This document shows, one piece after another, positions 1 through 9,212 of a stretch of DNA of 64,000 nucleotides. The DNA is from Saprospiraceae bacterium. GTDB taxonomy: Bacteria > Bacteroidota > Bacteroidia > Chitinophagales > Saprospiraceae. The DNA lies in contig JANQLV010000072.1 of NCBI GenBank assembly GCA_028280415.1, forward strand, positions 46,810 through 110,809. The letters run 5' to 3'. Every line of letters starts with the position of its first letter. Within the stretch, counting starts at the first letter, position 1. The notes beneath the pieces are model-generated. The model saw only the letters and a program-made list of their open reading frames with translations, was not told the DNA's origin and did no database searches. Made by a program: the position numbers and the translations under genes.

Positions 1-1229
1 TTAATGGCCTGAATCGGATTAAAACCGGATAGTACCATTGCCGGATAAATCCCGGATAAGAGTCCGGTTATTAGCGCCAATCCTATCAGAAAGCTAAAAT
101 TCCAGATATTAAAATCCAGACTAAGTTGCTTATCGGCTATGGTGTTAAAATAAGGTAGTAGAAGTTTAGTTAAAACCAAACCAAGGCTAAGCCCAAACAG
201 AGCCATCATAATCGCTTCGCTCCAAAACTGAAACCGCAGTTGCCACTTTGTTGCTCCGGTCACTTTGCGAATACCTACTTCTTTCGAGCGATTAACGGAT
301 CGGCCAACCGAAAGGATTGTAAAATTGATACAAGCCAGTAATAAAATAAGAAAGGCTACCGAAGCCAAAATATAGGGATAACGCGCATCACTGACAACTG
401 CTATTCCCGTTGGTATCGCATTATTCAAATGGATATCTGTCAAAGGTTGTAAGCCTACTATATATTCACCGGGCTGATAACTGGATTTTACTTTTTCATC
501 AATAAAAGGTGCTATTTTAGTCTTCAGGTTTTCAAGATTAGCATTGGTATCCAGTAATACATAAGTTTCTCCATAGACGCAGGTCCAGCAATTGCGCCCA
601 TTTTCTCCGATAAAATCAAAAGCATTTTCAAACGGAACCAGAATCTGAAATTGCAGACTGGAATTACCCGGAGCTTTTTCAATAATACCACTGACCAGAA
701 AATCCACCCATTCTCCATTGACCTGCATGGACAGGTTTTGACCAATCGGAGCAGAATCACCAAAGTATTTCTCGGCTATCTCTTCGGTTAACACCGCTTC
801 CCGAAGTGTAGTAAATACATTTTCTTTTTTGCCTTTTAATAAAGGAAAATCAAATATTTTCAATAAGGCGGGATCGACATAATTAACCTTTTCGTCTTCG
901 ATGAATGCGCCTTTTTTAAGCAGAGCATTTGCATTCATAAAACGGGCGGTTTCCCGAATTTCCGGAAAACTATTTTTCAACTCATCACCCAGGATCAAAG
1001 GCGTAACACTATTAAAAATCAACTCTCCTTTAAAATGCTCTTTTACCCATGCCCGATAAATGTGATCTGATTTTGTATGAAACTGATCATAGGTCCATTC
1101 CTCTTTTACATACAACATGATCAGAATCACGACGGCTGTTCCTATCGATAAGCCTAATAAATTGATAAAAGAAAAGAGTTTGTTTTTTATCAAATTTCTA
1201 ATGGCAACAGTTATGTAATTTTTTATCAT
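1..1229 (-). CDS. FtsX/MacB-type ABC transporter permease, C-terminus cut by window edge
   Basis: About 409 residues are present, read from an ATG at 1229 and open to the window edge. Residues 20-42 form an N-terminal membrane segment in the usual sequence setting (NLIKNKLFSFINLLGLSIG). A MacB periplasmic core domain follows at about 60-250, then the first FtsX module with membrane helices, the typical RSKEVGIRKVTGA cytoplasmic motif and an FNPIQAI segment at the edge. By comparison with the two full-length paralogues upstream, roughly the last 390 residues lie outside the window. It is the last visible gene of the export operon, 76 bp behind the preceding permease with a hairpin between them. 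The substrate is unknown; such permeases work with an ATPase and a periplasmic adaptor and move substrates or lipoproteins by mechanotransmission, not by a classical transport channel. Confidence 0.9.
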   Translation of the reverse strand, partial: MIKNYITVAIRNLIKNKLFSFINLLGLSIGTAVVILIMLYVKEEWTYDQFHTKSDHIYRAWVKEHFKGELIFNSVTPLILGDELKNSFPEIRETARFMNANALLKKGAFIEDEKVNYVDPALLKIFDFPLLKGKKENVFTTLREAVLTEEIAEKYFGDSAPIGQNLSMQVNGEWVDFLVSGIIEKAPGNSSLQFQILVPFENAFDFIGENGRNCWTCVYGETYVLLDTNANLENLKTKIAPFIDEKVKSSYQPGEYIVGLQPLTDIHLNNAIPTGIAVVSDARYPYILASVAFLILLLACINFTILSVGRSVNRSKEVGIRKVTGATKWQLRFQFWSEAIMMALFGLSLGLVLTKLLLPYFNTIADKQLSLDFNIWNFSFLIGLALITGLLSGIYPAMVLSGFNPIQAI

Positions 1230-1249
1230 GGCAAAAGAAAAGTTTAAAA

Positions 1250-1281
1250 AAGGCCGATGAACGAAAGCGCCCACCGGCCTT
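1250..1281 (-). terminator. Hairpin terminator after the 799-residue permease gene
   Basis: Read on the minus strand, AAGGCCG and CGGCCTT form a 7-bp stem around an 18-nt loop, followed directly by a run of T residues. It lies just past the stop at 1305, so transcripts would end or be attenuated before the next permease gene. Confidence 0.7.
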
Positions 1282-1304
1282 CAACTAATCAAAAGATGGA
1301 GTTA

Positions 1305-3704
1305 TTAATCATTATTCAGGCTATTCGAAGGATTAGCCATTGCCGCTTTCATACTCTGATAGCTGACGGTCAAAAAAGCAAGCACTAAAGCTATTGCGCC
1401 TGCTACGACAAATACCCACCAGTCTATCGAAATACGATAAGCAAAATTATTTAGCCAGCTATCCAAAAGGTAATAGGCAAGCGGAGTTGCGATCAGAATA
1501 GCAATTAAAACCAGTTTTAAAAAGTCTTTCGATAACAAACCCATGATTCCAATCACACTCGCTCCAAGTACTTTGCGGATACCAATCTCTTTAGTTCTGC
1601 GTTCCGTTGTAAAAGCGGTCAAACCGAAAAGACCAAGACAGGAAATAAAAATTGTCAGAAAAGTAAACAGAGAAATGACTTGTGCCATCCGTTCTTCACT
1701 TGCATACATTTTCCGCGTCTGATCACTCAGAAAATCAAACTCGAAAGCCGAAGCCGGAAAATATTTATTAAATTCCGCTTCCAGTTTTTGTATTGTTGTT
1801 TTCAATTCTCTGGTATTCAACTTGACCAACAGATAAGGTCTGCGTCCAATACTAGCTCCGTTATTAAAGACATAAGCGCCAATCGGATTATGGAAGGATT
1901 CAAAATGAAAATCCTCTACAACACCTACTATTTCTGTAGCTGAATAATGGTATAAACCGGGAGGCGTTTTTCCAATAGCTTCCTCCGGTGTCCATCCAAA
2001 AAACTTCACCGCAGTTTCATTCATCACTACCTGGATGGTAGTATCTGTTTCCAGTTTCTTTTCCGGCAGTGATTTACCTGCTAAAATTTTTAAACTCAGG
2101 ACCTTTTCAAAATCTGCTGAAGCCCGGTTGGATTGTATACCTCTAACAATATGCTCCTGGCCGGGTTTAGTAATCGTATATCCACTTACACTAAGTCCCG
2201 GATAGCCCTGCATACGACTCAAAGCGGATACTTCCGGTAAATTTCTATAGGCATTTTTTAAGCCTTCTATTTGTGATAATTCTGTAGCTGCCGATGTATT
2301 AATAGACAGTACTTGTTCAGCCTTAAAACCAAGCTTTTTATTATTGATAAAATTAAGCTGGTTTTGAAAAACAAATATTCCAATAATTAAAGCGGTACAA
2401 ATAACGAATTGTCCAACCACCAGCGTTTGTCTGAAAAACCGATTGCCGGAGTAAGGTTTTCTCAATGGACTGAGCAATTTTTTAGGAGAAAAGTTGGATA
2501 AAAACAGTGCCGGATAAAATCCAGCCAAAACAGTAATCAAAAACCATAAACCGCCTAGTGTTAATAAGCTCTTTGCCTGTAAGGGATCAAAGGTATTCAG
2601 AGAAAGCCCCATCAGGCTTTCGGCATAAGGCAGACAAATTTGTACCAAAAGAATGCTCATGGCTAAAGAGACAGCTGCCAAAATTCCAGTCTCCGTCAGG
2701 AAACGACGAACCATTTGACCATTGCTGGCTCCCAGCGTTTTATTAATCCCAACCTCCCGGAATCTCTGTTGGGATCTGGCTGTAGCCATATTAATATAAT
2801 TAAAGCAGGCCAGTAATAAAACGGCTAATGCCAAAAGGCTCATAATCCGGACCTGTGAAATATCGCCAGCCCTGACACTGTATCCGCCAGTTGCTAAATC
2901 ACTGGAATATAAATGAATATCTAAAAAAGGCTGAGCCCAAAAAGAATACCATTGCTCTTCTTTTTTCACCGCTTTGTCCAACTCCGCATTCATGGCCAAA
3001 TTTAAGTCTTCAATTTTTGTATCAGCCTGAGTCAAAAGGAAAGTTTCAAAACTGGCATTACCCCAGGTCAAGCGTTCTGAAGCCCATTTAATACTTTGAA
3101 AAGAGCCCATCATCCCGCAGTCCAATGTAGAGTTGCTCGGAAAATCCTCATAGACTCCGGTTATTTCCAGTTCCATTTGATTATCTATTTTGATCCTCTT
3201 GCCCAAAGCTAAAGAGCGACCAAATATTTTTTCGGCAGCAGATTCGCTAATAATTATTTTATTTGGTCCGTTCAAGGCAGTCGCCGGATCACCTTGAATC
3301 AGTTTACAATCAAAAACATTAAAAAATGTAGAGTCCACCCAATACAAATCTTCTTCGACCAGCTTTTTTCCATCTACATTAATAAAAGCATCTCTTCCAA
3401 AATTATGGCGCAGTAAGCGTACTTGTTCAACTACTTCTTTTATATTCTCCTTAAAGGTAGGACCAGCATTATTAGGAACTCTCGCCCAGTCTTCTTTTAC
3501 ATCATCATACTTTACATTCACTACTATCCGGTAAATATTGGCAGCTTGTTGATGGTATTGATCGAAAGTCATCTCTCCGTTTACATAGAGAAATAAAATA
3601 AGAGATACTGCCAGGCCTATTGCCAGACCAATAATATTGAGTCCTGAATAAAAGCGATGCTTCCACAAACTTCTGATAGCTATTTTGAAATAATTTTTAA
3701 GCAT
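1305..3704 (-). CDS. FtsX/MacB-type ABC transporter permease (799 aa)
   Basis: A full-length two-module permease. The N-terminal membrane segment is at about 20-42, followed by a MacB-type periplasmic domain (about 50-255). The first FtsX helix cluster is at about 285-410 with REVGINKTLGAS, a second membrane segment is at about 425-450 (RQTLVVGQFVICTALIIGIF), a second periplasmic domain follows, and the final FtsX module is at about 675-790 with RTKEIGIRKVLGAS. Proteins of this size and architecture are characteristic of Bacteroidota. It is a paralogue of both flanking permeases. The gene lies 78 bp after the previous permease, with an intergenic terminator hairpin on each side, so its expression may depend on readthrough or a local promoter. 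The transported substrate cannot be told from the sequence. Confidence 0.93.
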   Translation of the reverse strand: MLKNYFKIAIRSLWKHRFYSGLNIIGLAIGLAVSLILFLYVNGEMTFDQYHQQAANIYRIVVNVKYDDVKEDWARVPNNAGPTFKENIKEVVEQVRLLRHNFGRDAFINVDGKKLVEEDLYWVDSTFFNVFDCKLIQGDPATALNGPNKIIISESAAEKIFGRSLALGKRIKIDNQMELEITGVYEDFPSNSTLDCGMMGSFQSIKWASERLTWGNASFETFLLTQADTKIEDLNLAMNAELDKAVKKEEQWYSFWAQPFLDIHLYSSDLATGGYSVRAGDISQVRIMSLLALAVLLLACFNYINMATARSQQRFREVGINKTLGASNGQMVRRFLTETGILAAVSLAMSILLVQICLPYAESLMGLSLNTFDPLQAKSLLTLGGLWFLITVLAGFYPALFLSNFSPKKLLSPLRKPYSGNRFFRQTLVVGQFVICTALIIGIFVFQNQLNFINNKKLGFKAEQVLSINTSAATELSQIEGLKNAYRNLPEVSALSRMQGYPGLSVSGYTITKPGQEHIVRGIQSNRASADFEKVLSLKILAGKSLPEKKLETDTTIQVVMNETAVKFFGWTPEEAIGKTPPGLYHYSATEIVGVVEDFHFESFHNPIGAYVFNNGASIGRRPYLLVKLNTRELKTTIQKLEAEFNKYFPASAFEFDFLSDQTRKMYASEERMAQVISLFTFLTIFISCLGLFGLTAFTTERRTKEIGIRKVLGASVIGIMGLLSKDFLKLVLIAILIATPLAYYLLDSWLNNFAYRISIDWWVFVVAGAIALVLAFLTVSYQSMKAAMANPSNSLNND

Positions 3705-3721
3705 AATAAAGTTTTGAAAAA

Positions 3722-3754
3722 AAGGTCGTCAAACAGAAACTATCAAACGACCTT
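3722..3754 (-). terminator. Hairpin terminator after the 804-residue permease gene
   Basis: On the minus strand, AAGGTCGT pairs with ACGACCTT across a 17-nt loop and is followed by a T-run. It sits between two co-directional permease genes, 28 bp past the stop at 3782. Confidence 0.7.
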
Positions 3755-3781
3755 GAATTAATCAAAAGATAATATTTTTTA

Positions 3782-6196
3782 CTAGCTGCCCAAGCTATCT
3801 ACCGGGCTAGCCAAAGCAGCTTTTATACTTTGAAAACTCATTGTTAAAAAAGCAATGCCAACAGTCAGCAATCCCGCTAAAGCAAACACCCACCATTGAA
3901 TACTAATTCTTTCTGCAAAACCTGCTAACCAATTATTCATGAAATACCAGGATAAAGGAATCGTAATAATCAGGGCCAAGAACACCAGACGAATAAAATC
4001 CCTGGACAATAAACCAATGATACTAGCAACGCTAGCACCAAGTACTTTTCGAATACTTATTTCTTTTTTCTTGCGTTCAGCCTGGAAAGCAATTAAAGCA
4101 AATAATCCAAGGCAAGAAACGAATATGGCCAATCCCGAAAATAGGGAGAATATTTTCCCAAAGAGTTTTTCGGCATTATATTGCTGGTTGTAATGATCAT
4201 CCAAAAAGAAATATTCTAAAGGATTACCGGGAAAAATCTGTGCCCAGGTTTTTTCTATAGAAGCTATGGATTGACTTATTTCACTGGTATTGAGTTTTAA
4301 AGAAAAATAATCTGGCGTAAAGCGTTCGTTTATCGGTCGTAAGATCATGGGTTCAATTTCAGATTTTGGAGATTCGTTATGATAATTACTCACCACACCA
4401 ACCACTTTGAATCGATCTCCCCAAAAATCAATTTCAAGCCCCAAAGCATTTTCCGGATTTTCAAACTCAAATACTTCCGATGCTTTTATATTAAGAATAC
4501 AGGAATTGACATCGCTTTTCTGTTTTTCAGAGAGCGCTCTTCCCGCTATTACTTCGATATCATAAACATCAGTAAAATTGAAGTCTGCAGCAAAGGCGTG
4601 AAAGCCTAATGCTCCTTCTTCTGTCCCCCATCTTGAGACGCCTGCGGTCATACCAAAAGGCTGTCCGGGTACGGAAGTTGAACTGGAGACACTTTTTACA
4701 ATTGGAATATTCTGAAGTTGTTTTTTGAAAGTTTTCGCCTTTTGGGAATAAAGAGAGTCTGTTGCAATTGGACTTTTAATGACCAGCGTCTGATCAATAT
4801 CTACACCCAACTTTTTATTTTGCATGAAATTAAGTTGATTGTATATAATAATTGTACTTGCAATCAAACCAATCGAAGCGATAAACTGAAACACAAGCAA
4901 GCCTTTACGTAACCAGCCCGAGCCAGCAGATCGAAGTCTGAAACTACCTCCCCCCTTCAAGACAGAAATCGGTTTGAAAGAAGACAATAAAAATGCGGGG
5001 TAAAGTCCAGTTAAAAAGGTCCCAATAAAAAAGACTGCTAATATAGTTGCCAGGACCGACCAGTTGTCCCAAATATCCAGAGGAATAGGTTTTTCAACCA
5101 GATCAATAAACCAGGGTTTTAATAATTGTGCCAATAAAAATGCTATAACAATCGCTGCCGAATTTATCAATACTGCTTCTGTCATAAACTGTTGGACGAG
5201 CGAAGCTCTGGTCGAACCAATTACCTTCCGCACACCAACTTCTTTGGCTCTCAATTCAGAACGGGCAGTCGATAAATTTATGTAATTAAACCAGGCAATG
5301 ATCAAAACCAGACTTCCAATGATTAGCAAAAACTGAACAGCATTCCCGTCTCCTGGTGTTTCAGTTTCATTCAGTAAATTAGAGCTAAGGTGAATAGCTT
5401 CAAAGGGCTGTAAATAAAATACCATCCCTTCCCTGGTTTCTTTATCATAAGTCCGTTCCAACATATCCGGAAACTTAGACTCCAGGGCCTTCCAATCTGT
5501 ATTAGGTTTTAAAAGTAAATAAGTGAGAAAACCATCCCAGTATGGAGCGGTCTCTGAACTTCCATTTCCAATGAAAACATCTGAATAGGTAACATAGGAT
5601 AAGAGAATATCGAATTTCAGATGTGAATTTAAGGGAGCATCATTGATAACCGAAGTGATTGTATAATCATTCAAGCCGTTTCGAGTAATTATTTTTCCAA
5701 TTGGATTTTCTTCCCCAAACATGCTTTTTGCCGTTGATTCAGAAATACTGGCCGTAAAAGGTTCATTTAGAAAAGTTTCCGGATTCCCTTCAAGTAAAGA
5801 GAAAGAAAAAATATCCAATAAGGAAGGCATCGCAAAATAAACCTTTTTGGGTTGGAAAGTCACTTTGTCCTGATAGGTATAAAGTGCTTTTCCGGCTTCG
5901 ACTAATTTGACATACTTTTCTACTTCCGGAAAATTTTGTGCAATAACTGGTCCTGCACAGGCAGCGCCAGATGCAAATTGCATAAATGGAACACCATTTT
6001 TTACCCTATCCGTTTGTACTCGAAAAATGCGATCTCCCTGTTCATGAATTTTATCATAGCTCCTTTCGAAGGCGACGTATTGCCAAATAAATAATACTGC
6101 AACCATTCCGACTACCAAACCGATGAAGTTAATCGCAGAGATGTATTTATCTTTTATAAGATGACGGAAGGCTATTTTCAAATTATTCTTTAGCAT
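3782..6196 (-). CDS. FtsX/MacB-type ABC transporter permease (804 aa)
   Basis: A full-length permease with the same two-module plan as its neighbour. A membrane segment at about 20-42 is followed by a periplasmic MacB-like domain and the first FtsX helix group at about 285-420 (ELRAKEVGVRKVIGST). A further membrane segment is at about 430-455. The second periplasmic domain precedes the final helix group at about 680-795, with ERKKKEISIRKVLGAS. It is the first permease after the two ATPase genes, 73 bp from the stop of the second ATPase. Three permease paralogues served by two ATPases suggest alternative or mixed complexes, but this is inference. The start is the ATG at 6196, which places the membrane segment where the family has it. 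Confidence 0.93.
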   Translation of the reverse strand: MLKNNLKIAFRHLIKDKYISAINFIGLVVGMVAVLFIWQYVAFERSYDKIHEQGDRIFRVQTDRVKNGVPFMQFASGAACAGPVIAQNFPEVEKYVKLVEAGKALYTYQDKVTFQPKKVYFAMPSLLDIFSFSLLEGNPETFLNEPFTASISESTAKSMFGEENPIGKIITRNGLNDYTITSVINDAPLNSHLKFDILLSYVTYSDVFIGNGSSETAPYWDGFLTYLLLKPNTDWKALESKFPDMLERTYDKETREGMVFYLQPFEAIHLSSNLLNETETPGDGNAVQFLLIIGSLVLIIAWFNYINLSTARSELRAKEVGVRKVIGSTRASLVQQFMTEAVLINSAAIVIAFLLAQLLKPWFIDLVEKPIPLDIWDNWSVLATILAVFFIGTFLTGLYPAFLLSSFKPISVLKGGGSFRLRSAGSGWLRKGLLVFQFIASIGLIASTIIIYNQLNFMQNKKLGVDIDQTLVIKSPIATDSLYSQKAKTFKKQLQNIPIVKSVSSSTSVPGQPFGMTAGVSRWGTEEGALGFHAFAADFNFTDVYDIEVIAGRALSEKQKSDVNSCILNIKASEVFEFENPENALGLEIDFWGDRFKVVGVVSNYHNESPKSEIEPMILRPINERFTPDYFSLKLNTSEISQSIASIEKTWAQIFPGNPLEYFFLDDHYNQQYNAEKLFGKIFSLFSGLAIFVSCLGLFALIAFQAERKKKEISIRKVLGASVASIIGLLSRDFIRLVFLALIITIPLSWYFMNNWLAGFAERISIQWWVFALAGLLTVGIAFLTMSFQSIKAALASPVDSLGS

Positions 6197-6237
6197 TAGC
6201 TTTGTTTATGTTAACGAAGTTATTTTAGAAGAAAAGT

Positions 6238-6263
6238 TAATCCGGGGATTATAATCCGGATTA
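6238..6263 (-). terminator. Weak hairpin after second ATPase gene
   Basis: TAATCCGG and CCGGATTA form an 8-bp stem around a 10-nt loop. On the minus strand it is followed by ACTTTTC, a poor T-run, so it may only attenuate transcription between the ATPase and permease genes. Confidence 0.45.
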
Positions 6264-6269
6264 GCAGTA

Positions 6270-6950
6270 TTAAGTATTAATCCTTCTATCTTCTTTGATA
6301 AAACCATCTTCCAGTTCAATAACCCGGGTTCCATAGTTGGCATATTTTTCATTATGTGTAACCTGAATTATTGTCATCCCTTCATTATGCAATTCTTTAA
6401 AAAGATCCATAATAATTTCGCCTTGTGAGGAGTGCAGATTCCCGGTTGGCTCATCGGCTAGCAATAATTTGGGATTCGCTATGATCGCCCGGGCTACGCC
6501 AACTAATTGTTGTTGTCCGCCAGATAACTGGTGTGGAAATAAATCTTTCTTTGCTACGATATTAAAGCGGTCGAGTACATCAGCAATCCTGGACTGACGT
6601 TCCGCTTTTTTTACATTTCTATAAAGCAGTGGCGTTTCAATATTTTCGTAAACCGTTAGTTCATCAATCAGATAATAAGCCTGAAAAACAAAACCCATAT
6701 AATATTTATGCAGATCATTCCGTTTGCGTTCTCTCAGCCGGTGAACTTCCTCATCGAAAAACTGATACGTTCCGCTATCCGGTTGATCCAGCATCCCAAT
6801 GATATTCAACAAAGTACTTTTTCCCGCTCCACTGGGTCCCATAATCGTTACGAATTCACCTGGTTCAATTTCCAGCGATACATCTTTCAGCACCCAGGTC
6901 TTCTGTGCCGCATTTTTATAAAAGCGTTCTATGTTATTAAGTTTGATCAT
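6270..6950 (-). CDS. ABC transporter ATPase, MacB/LolD type, with altered signature and D-loop
   Basis: A 226-residue ATP-binding subunit. Visible motifs are Walker A GPSGAGKST (about 39-47), Q-loop FVFQAYYL, ABC signature LSGGQQQLVGVARAI, Walker B LLLADEPTGN with the catalytic glutamate kept, and the switch histidine in QVTHNEKY. Two positions differ from the other ATPase in the operon: the residue after QQQ is leucine where arginine is usual, and the D-loop reads NLHSS where NLDSA is usual. The protein probably powers the adjacent FtsX permeases at the inner membrane. It starts 19 bp after the stop of the first ATPase, so the two are almost certainly co-transcribed. The altered motifs raise the possibility of an asymmetric pair with the neighbouring, canonical ATPase. 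Confidence 0.93.
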   Translation of the reverse strand: MIKLNNIERFYKNAAQKTWVLKDVSLEIEPGEFVTIMGPSGAGKSTLLNIIGMLDQPDSGTYQFFDEEVHRLRERKRNDLHKYYMGFVFQAYYLIDELTVYENIETPLLYRNVKKAERQSRIADVLDRFNIVAKKDLFPHQLSGGQQQLVGVARAIIANPKLLLADEPTGNLHSSQGEIIMDLFKELHNEGMTIIQVTHNEKYANYGTRVIELEDGFIKEDRRINT

Positions 6951-6969
6951 TTTTCAAAGGTTACAGAAA

Positions 6970-7665
6970 TTACAAATACTGTCGTACAACATTCTCCGTC
7001 ACAACTTTACCATCCAGCATTCTGATGATACGGTTACCGAATTCTGCACAATATTGAGAGTGTGTTACCATCAGTATAGTCGTTCCTGTAGCATTGAGTT
7101 CAGAAAGTACTTTCATCACTTCATCGCCATTGGCAGAGTCGAGGTTTCCGGTTGGCTCATCAGCAAGAATCAACTTTGGTTTATTGACAATCGCACGGGC
7201 AACCGCGACCCTTTGTTGTTGTCCACCGGATAATTGTTGTGGAAAATGCTTGGCGCGGTGCATGATATTCATGCCTTCCAGCAATTCTTCTACTCTTTTT
7301 TTCCGATCAGCGGACGGAACTTTAGTATAGAGCATCGGGAGTTCTACGTTTTCATAAACAGTAAGCTCATCAATCAGGTTAAAGGACTGGAAAACAAAGC
7401 CCAGGTTATGTTTCCGGATATTGGAACGTTTCCGCTCTGGCAAATGGCCAATCTCTTCTCCATTGAAATAATAATTCCCGCTAGTTGGATTATCAATCAT
7501 TCCCAACACATTGAGCAAGGTTGATTTCCCACATCCGGAGGGGCCCATAACACTTACAAATTCTCCTTCTTTGATTTCAATATTAACTTCATTCAGAGCA
7601 GTTGTTTCTACTTCATCCGTTTGGTATACCTTGGTTAAATTTTCTGTTTTTATCATGAGTTCCAT
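6970..7665 (-). CDS. ABC transporter ATPase, MacB/LolD type
   Basis: A 231-residue ATPase with a complete motif set: Walker A GPSGCGKSTLLN, Q-loop FVFQSFNLIDELTVYEN, signature LSGGQQQRVAVARAI, Walker B LILADEPTGN, D-loop NLDSANGD and switch histidine MVTHSQ. It belongs to the family that energises MacB, LolCDE and FtsX type permeases. The gene lies 52 bp downstream of the adaptor gene and 19 bp upstream of the second ATPase, within the export operon. The start is taken at the first ATG (7665); a second ATG three codons later is equally possible. Confidence 0.95.
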   Translation of the reverse strand: MELMIKTENLTKVYQTDEVETTALNEVNIEIKEGEFVSVMGPSGCGKSTLLNVLGMIDNPTSGNYYFNGEEIGHLPERKRSNIRKHNLGFVFQSFNLIDELTVYENVELPMLYTKVPSADRKKRVEELLEGMNIMHRAKHFPQQLSGGQQQRVAVARAIVNKPKLILADEPTGNLDSANGDEVMKVLSELNATGTTILMVTHSQYCAEFGNRIIRMLDGKVVTENVVRQYL

Positions 7666-7717
7666 TTTAATATTTTCGTTTTTTGTAATTTATTTTTATT
7701 AAAAACAAAGCTCTTTT

Positions 7718-8968
7718 TTACTGCAACACTAACACATCCTTGTCTCCGAAATTATCATAACCGGAAACGATGACTACCTCGCCATCATTTAAGCCGTCTA
7801 GTACTTCATAAAAATTTGGGTTCAAATTGCCAAGTCGGATATTCCGTTTTACTGCATTCCCGCTTTGCGGATCAATCAGGTAGACCCAGTTACCCCCTGT
7901 GGTTTGATAGAAACCACCTCTGGCTAACAGGCGGCTTCTTTTTTCTGCACTGAGCTGTAGTTTTACAGAAACACTTTGTCCTCTCTTAATACCTTCGGGC
8001 ACTTTATCCGTAAAAATCATATCAACCAGAAAAGCCCCGTTAGTCACCTGAGGATATATTTTTTTTATTTTCATAAAATAGCGATTACCTGCAAATTCAA
8101 ATGATCCCTCCTGATTGAGAAAAACCCGGGAGATATAAAATTCATCCACCCGTACCTGAATTTTGAAATTATTGAGATTATCCAGAGTAGCAATATTTTC
8201 TCCCGTAGCAACCAGCTCTCCAATTTCTAAATTGAGTCCGGATAACTGACCATCAATAGGTGCTTTAACAACCAGATTTTCCAGACTCTGCCGGGTAATG
8301 TCAAGATTGCGTTCCATCAAGTCCAGCGAAGAGGCCATCTGTGTTTTTTGTAGTTCCTGATAGGCACTATCCTTTTTAATGGTAGCATTCAATAATTTAC
8401 GGCGACGCAATAGGTTTTCGTATTCATCTTCCATTTCTTCTAACTCAACCCGGGCAATTATTTGATCTTTAGCCAATTCCCGATTGCGCTCCAATCTGTT
8501 CTCTGTCAGGTCAATCTGATATTCTACATTTAGAGCCTGCTCCTTTAGATTCAGGCTCTGCTGCTCCATCATAACCGAAGTCGTACGGATTTGATTAATT
8601 TGCGAGATAACATTGGCTTCCTGATTTAGAGAACTGAGTAATAAATCCGGGTTGGATAATTTCAGGATGGTTTGACCTTTTTTGACCATAGCCCCATCTT
8701 CTACCAGCTTCTCTTCTACCCTTCCGCCTTCGATTGCATCCAGAAAGACCGTTTTAATCGGCATGACTACCCCGGTCACCGGGATATACTCCTGAAAAAC
8801 CCCTGTATGAATGGTATCTAAAAGCAGGCGATCCGTCATGACATTCAATTTGGATACACCTGCATTTTTGTACATATTTCCAACTAAAAAAACAGCAGCT
8901 GCACCAATTATTAATAGCAGGGTGATGCGTTGCCAGGTAAATTTTTTCTTTTTTATTTTTCTATCCAT
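7718..8968 (-). CDS. Periplasmic adaptor (HlyD/MacA family membrane fusion protein)
   Basis: A 416-residue protein with a short basic cytoplasmic start and one membrane segment at about 13-33. The first lipoyl half (about 65-110) contains EDGAMVKKGQTILKLSNP. A long helical hairpin rich in Leu, Glu and Gln follows at about 115-240. The second lipoyl half contains VKAPIDGQLSGLNLEIGE, and beta-barrel and membrane-proximal domains end the protein. Such adaptors link an inner-membrane ABC permease to an outer-membrane channel; no TolC-like gene is visible here. It is the first gene of the minus-strand operon, and its 5' region is shared with the divergent regulator gene. The motifs and order are those of MacA-like proteins next to MacB-type transporters in Bacteroidota. 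Confidence 0.93.
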   Translation of the reverse strand: MDRKIKKKKFTWQRITLLLIIGAAAVFLVGNMYKNAGVSKLNVMTDRLLLDTIHTGVFQEYIPVTGVVMPIKTVFLDAIEGGRVEEKLVEDGAMVKKGQTILKLSNPDLLLSSLNQEANVISQINQIRTTSVMMEQQSLNLKEQALNVEYQIDLTENRLERNRELAKDQIIARVELEEMEDEYENLLRRRKLLNATIKKDSAYQELQKTQMASSLDLMERNLDITRQSLENLVVKAPIDGQLSGLNLEIGELVATGENIATLDNLNNFKIQVRVDEFYISRVFLNQEGSFEFAGNRYFMKIKKIYPQVTNGAFLVDMIFTDKVPEGIKRGQSVSVKLQLSAEKRSRLLARGGFYQTTGGNWVYLIDPQSGNAVKRNIRLGNLNPNFYEVLDGLNDGEVVIVSGYDNFGDKDVLVLQ

Positions 8969-9137
8969 ATTTTGATTATACAGTTGTAAGTTTTAGATCG
9001 GTTTGTAGTCTAAATAGCGTACATACCCTAAAATAGTATAAGATAGCCATGCCAAAAATATAAGCACCTGATTTCCAAATCATTACACTCCTTTATTTTT
9101 CACAAATAAAAAATATTGTTCATAAACGCACGATCAA

Positions 9138-9155
9138 CTGTCCGATTTCGAACAG
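9138..9155. promoter_or_regulatory. Inverted repeat, candidate binding site of the NtrC-type regulator
   Basis: CTGTCCGATTTCGAACAG is a near-perfect palindrome: the half-sites CTGTCCG and CGAACAG with a 4-bp spacer, one mismatch. It overlaps the region where the -33 element of the regulator's promoter would lie and sits about 170 bp upstream of the divergent adaptor start, a reasonable place for an enhancer-type site. The same half-sites recur at 17424-17450. Confidence 0.5.
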
Positions 9156-9162
9156 TAAAATC

Positions 9163-9170
9163 TATATTTG
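9163..9170 (+). promoter_or_regulatory. Bacteroidota-type -7 box upstream of response regulator
   Basis: TATATTTG matches the TAnnTTTG -7 consensus of the Bacteroidota primary sigma factor. No good -33 TTTG is seen 17-23 bp upstream, where the inverted repeat lies, so activator dependence or autorepression is possible. The transcript would have a leader of about 110 nt. Confidence 0.5.
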
Positions 9171-9212
9171 CCAAAGAAAGCAGGATTTATTGATAGAGAG
9201 ATAGAGGTATAT

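Noticed and set aside
9040..9060. Sigma-54 (-24/-12) promoter for the exporter operon at the minus-strand TGGCATGG
   Set aside because: The -24 half is good, but the -12 position lacks the GC dinucleotide at the required spacing (TT is found), so it is described only as a partial match.
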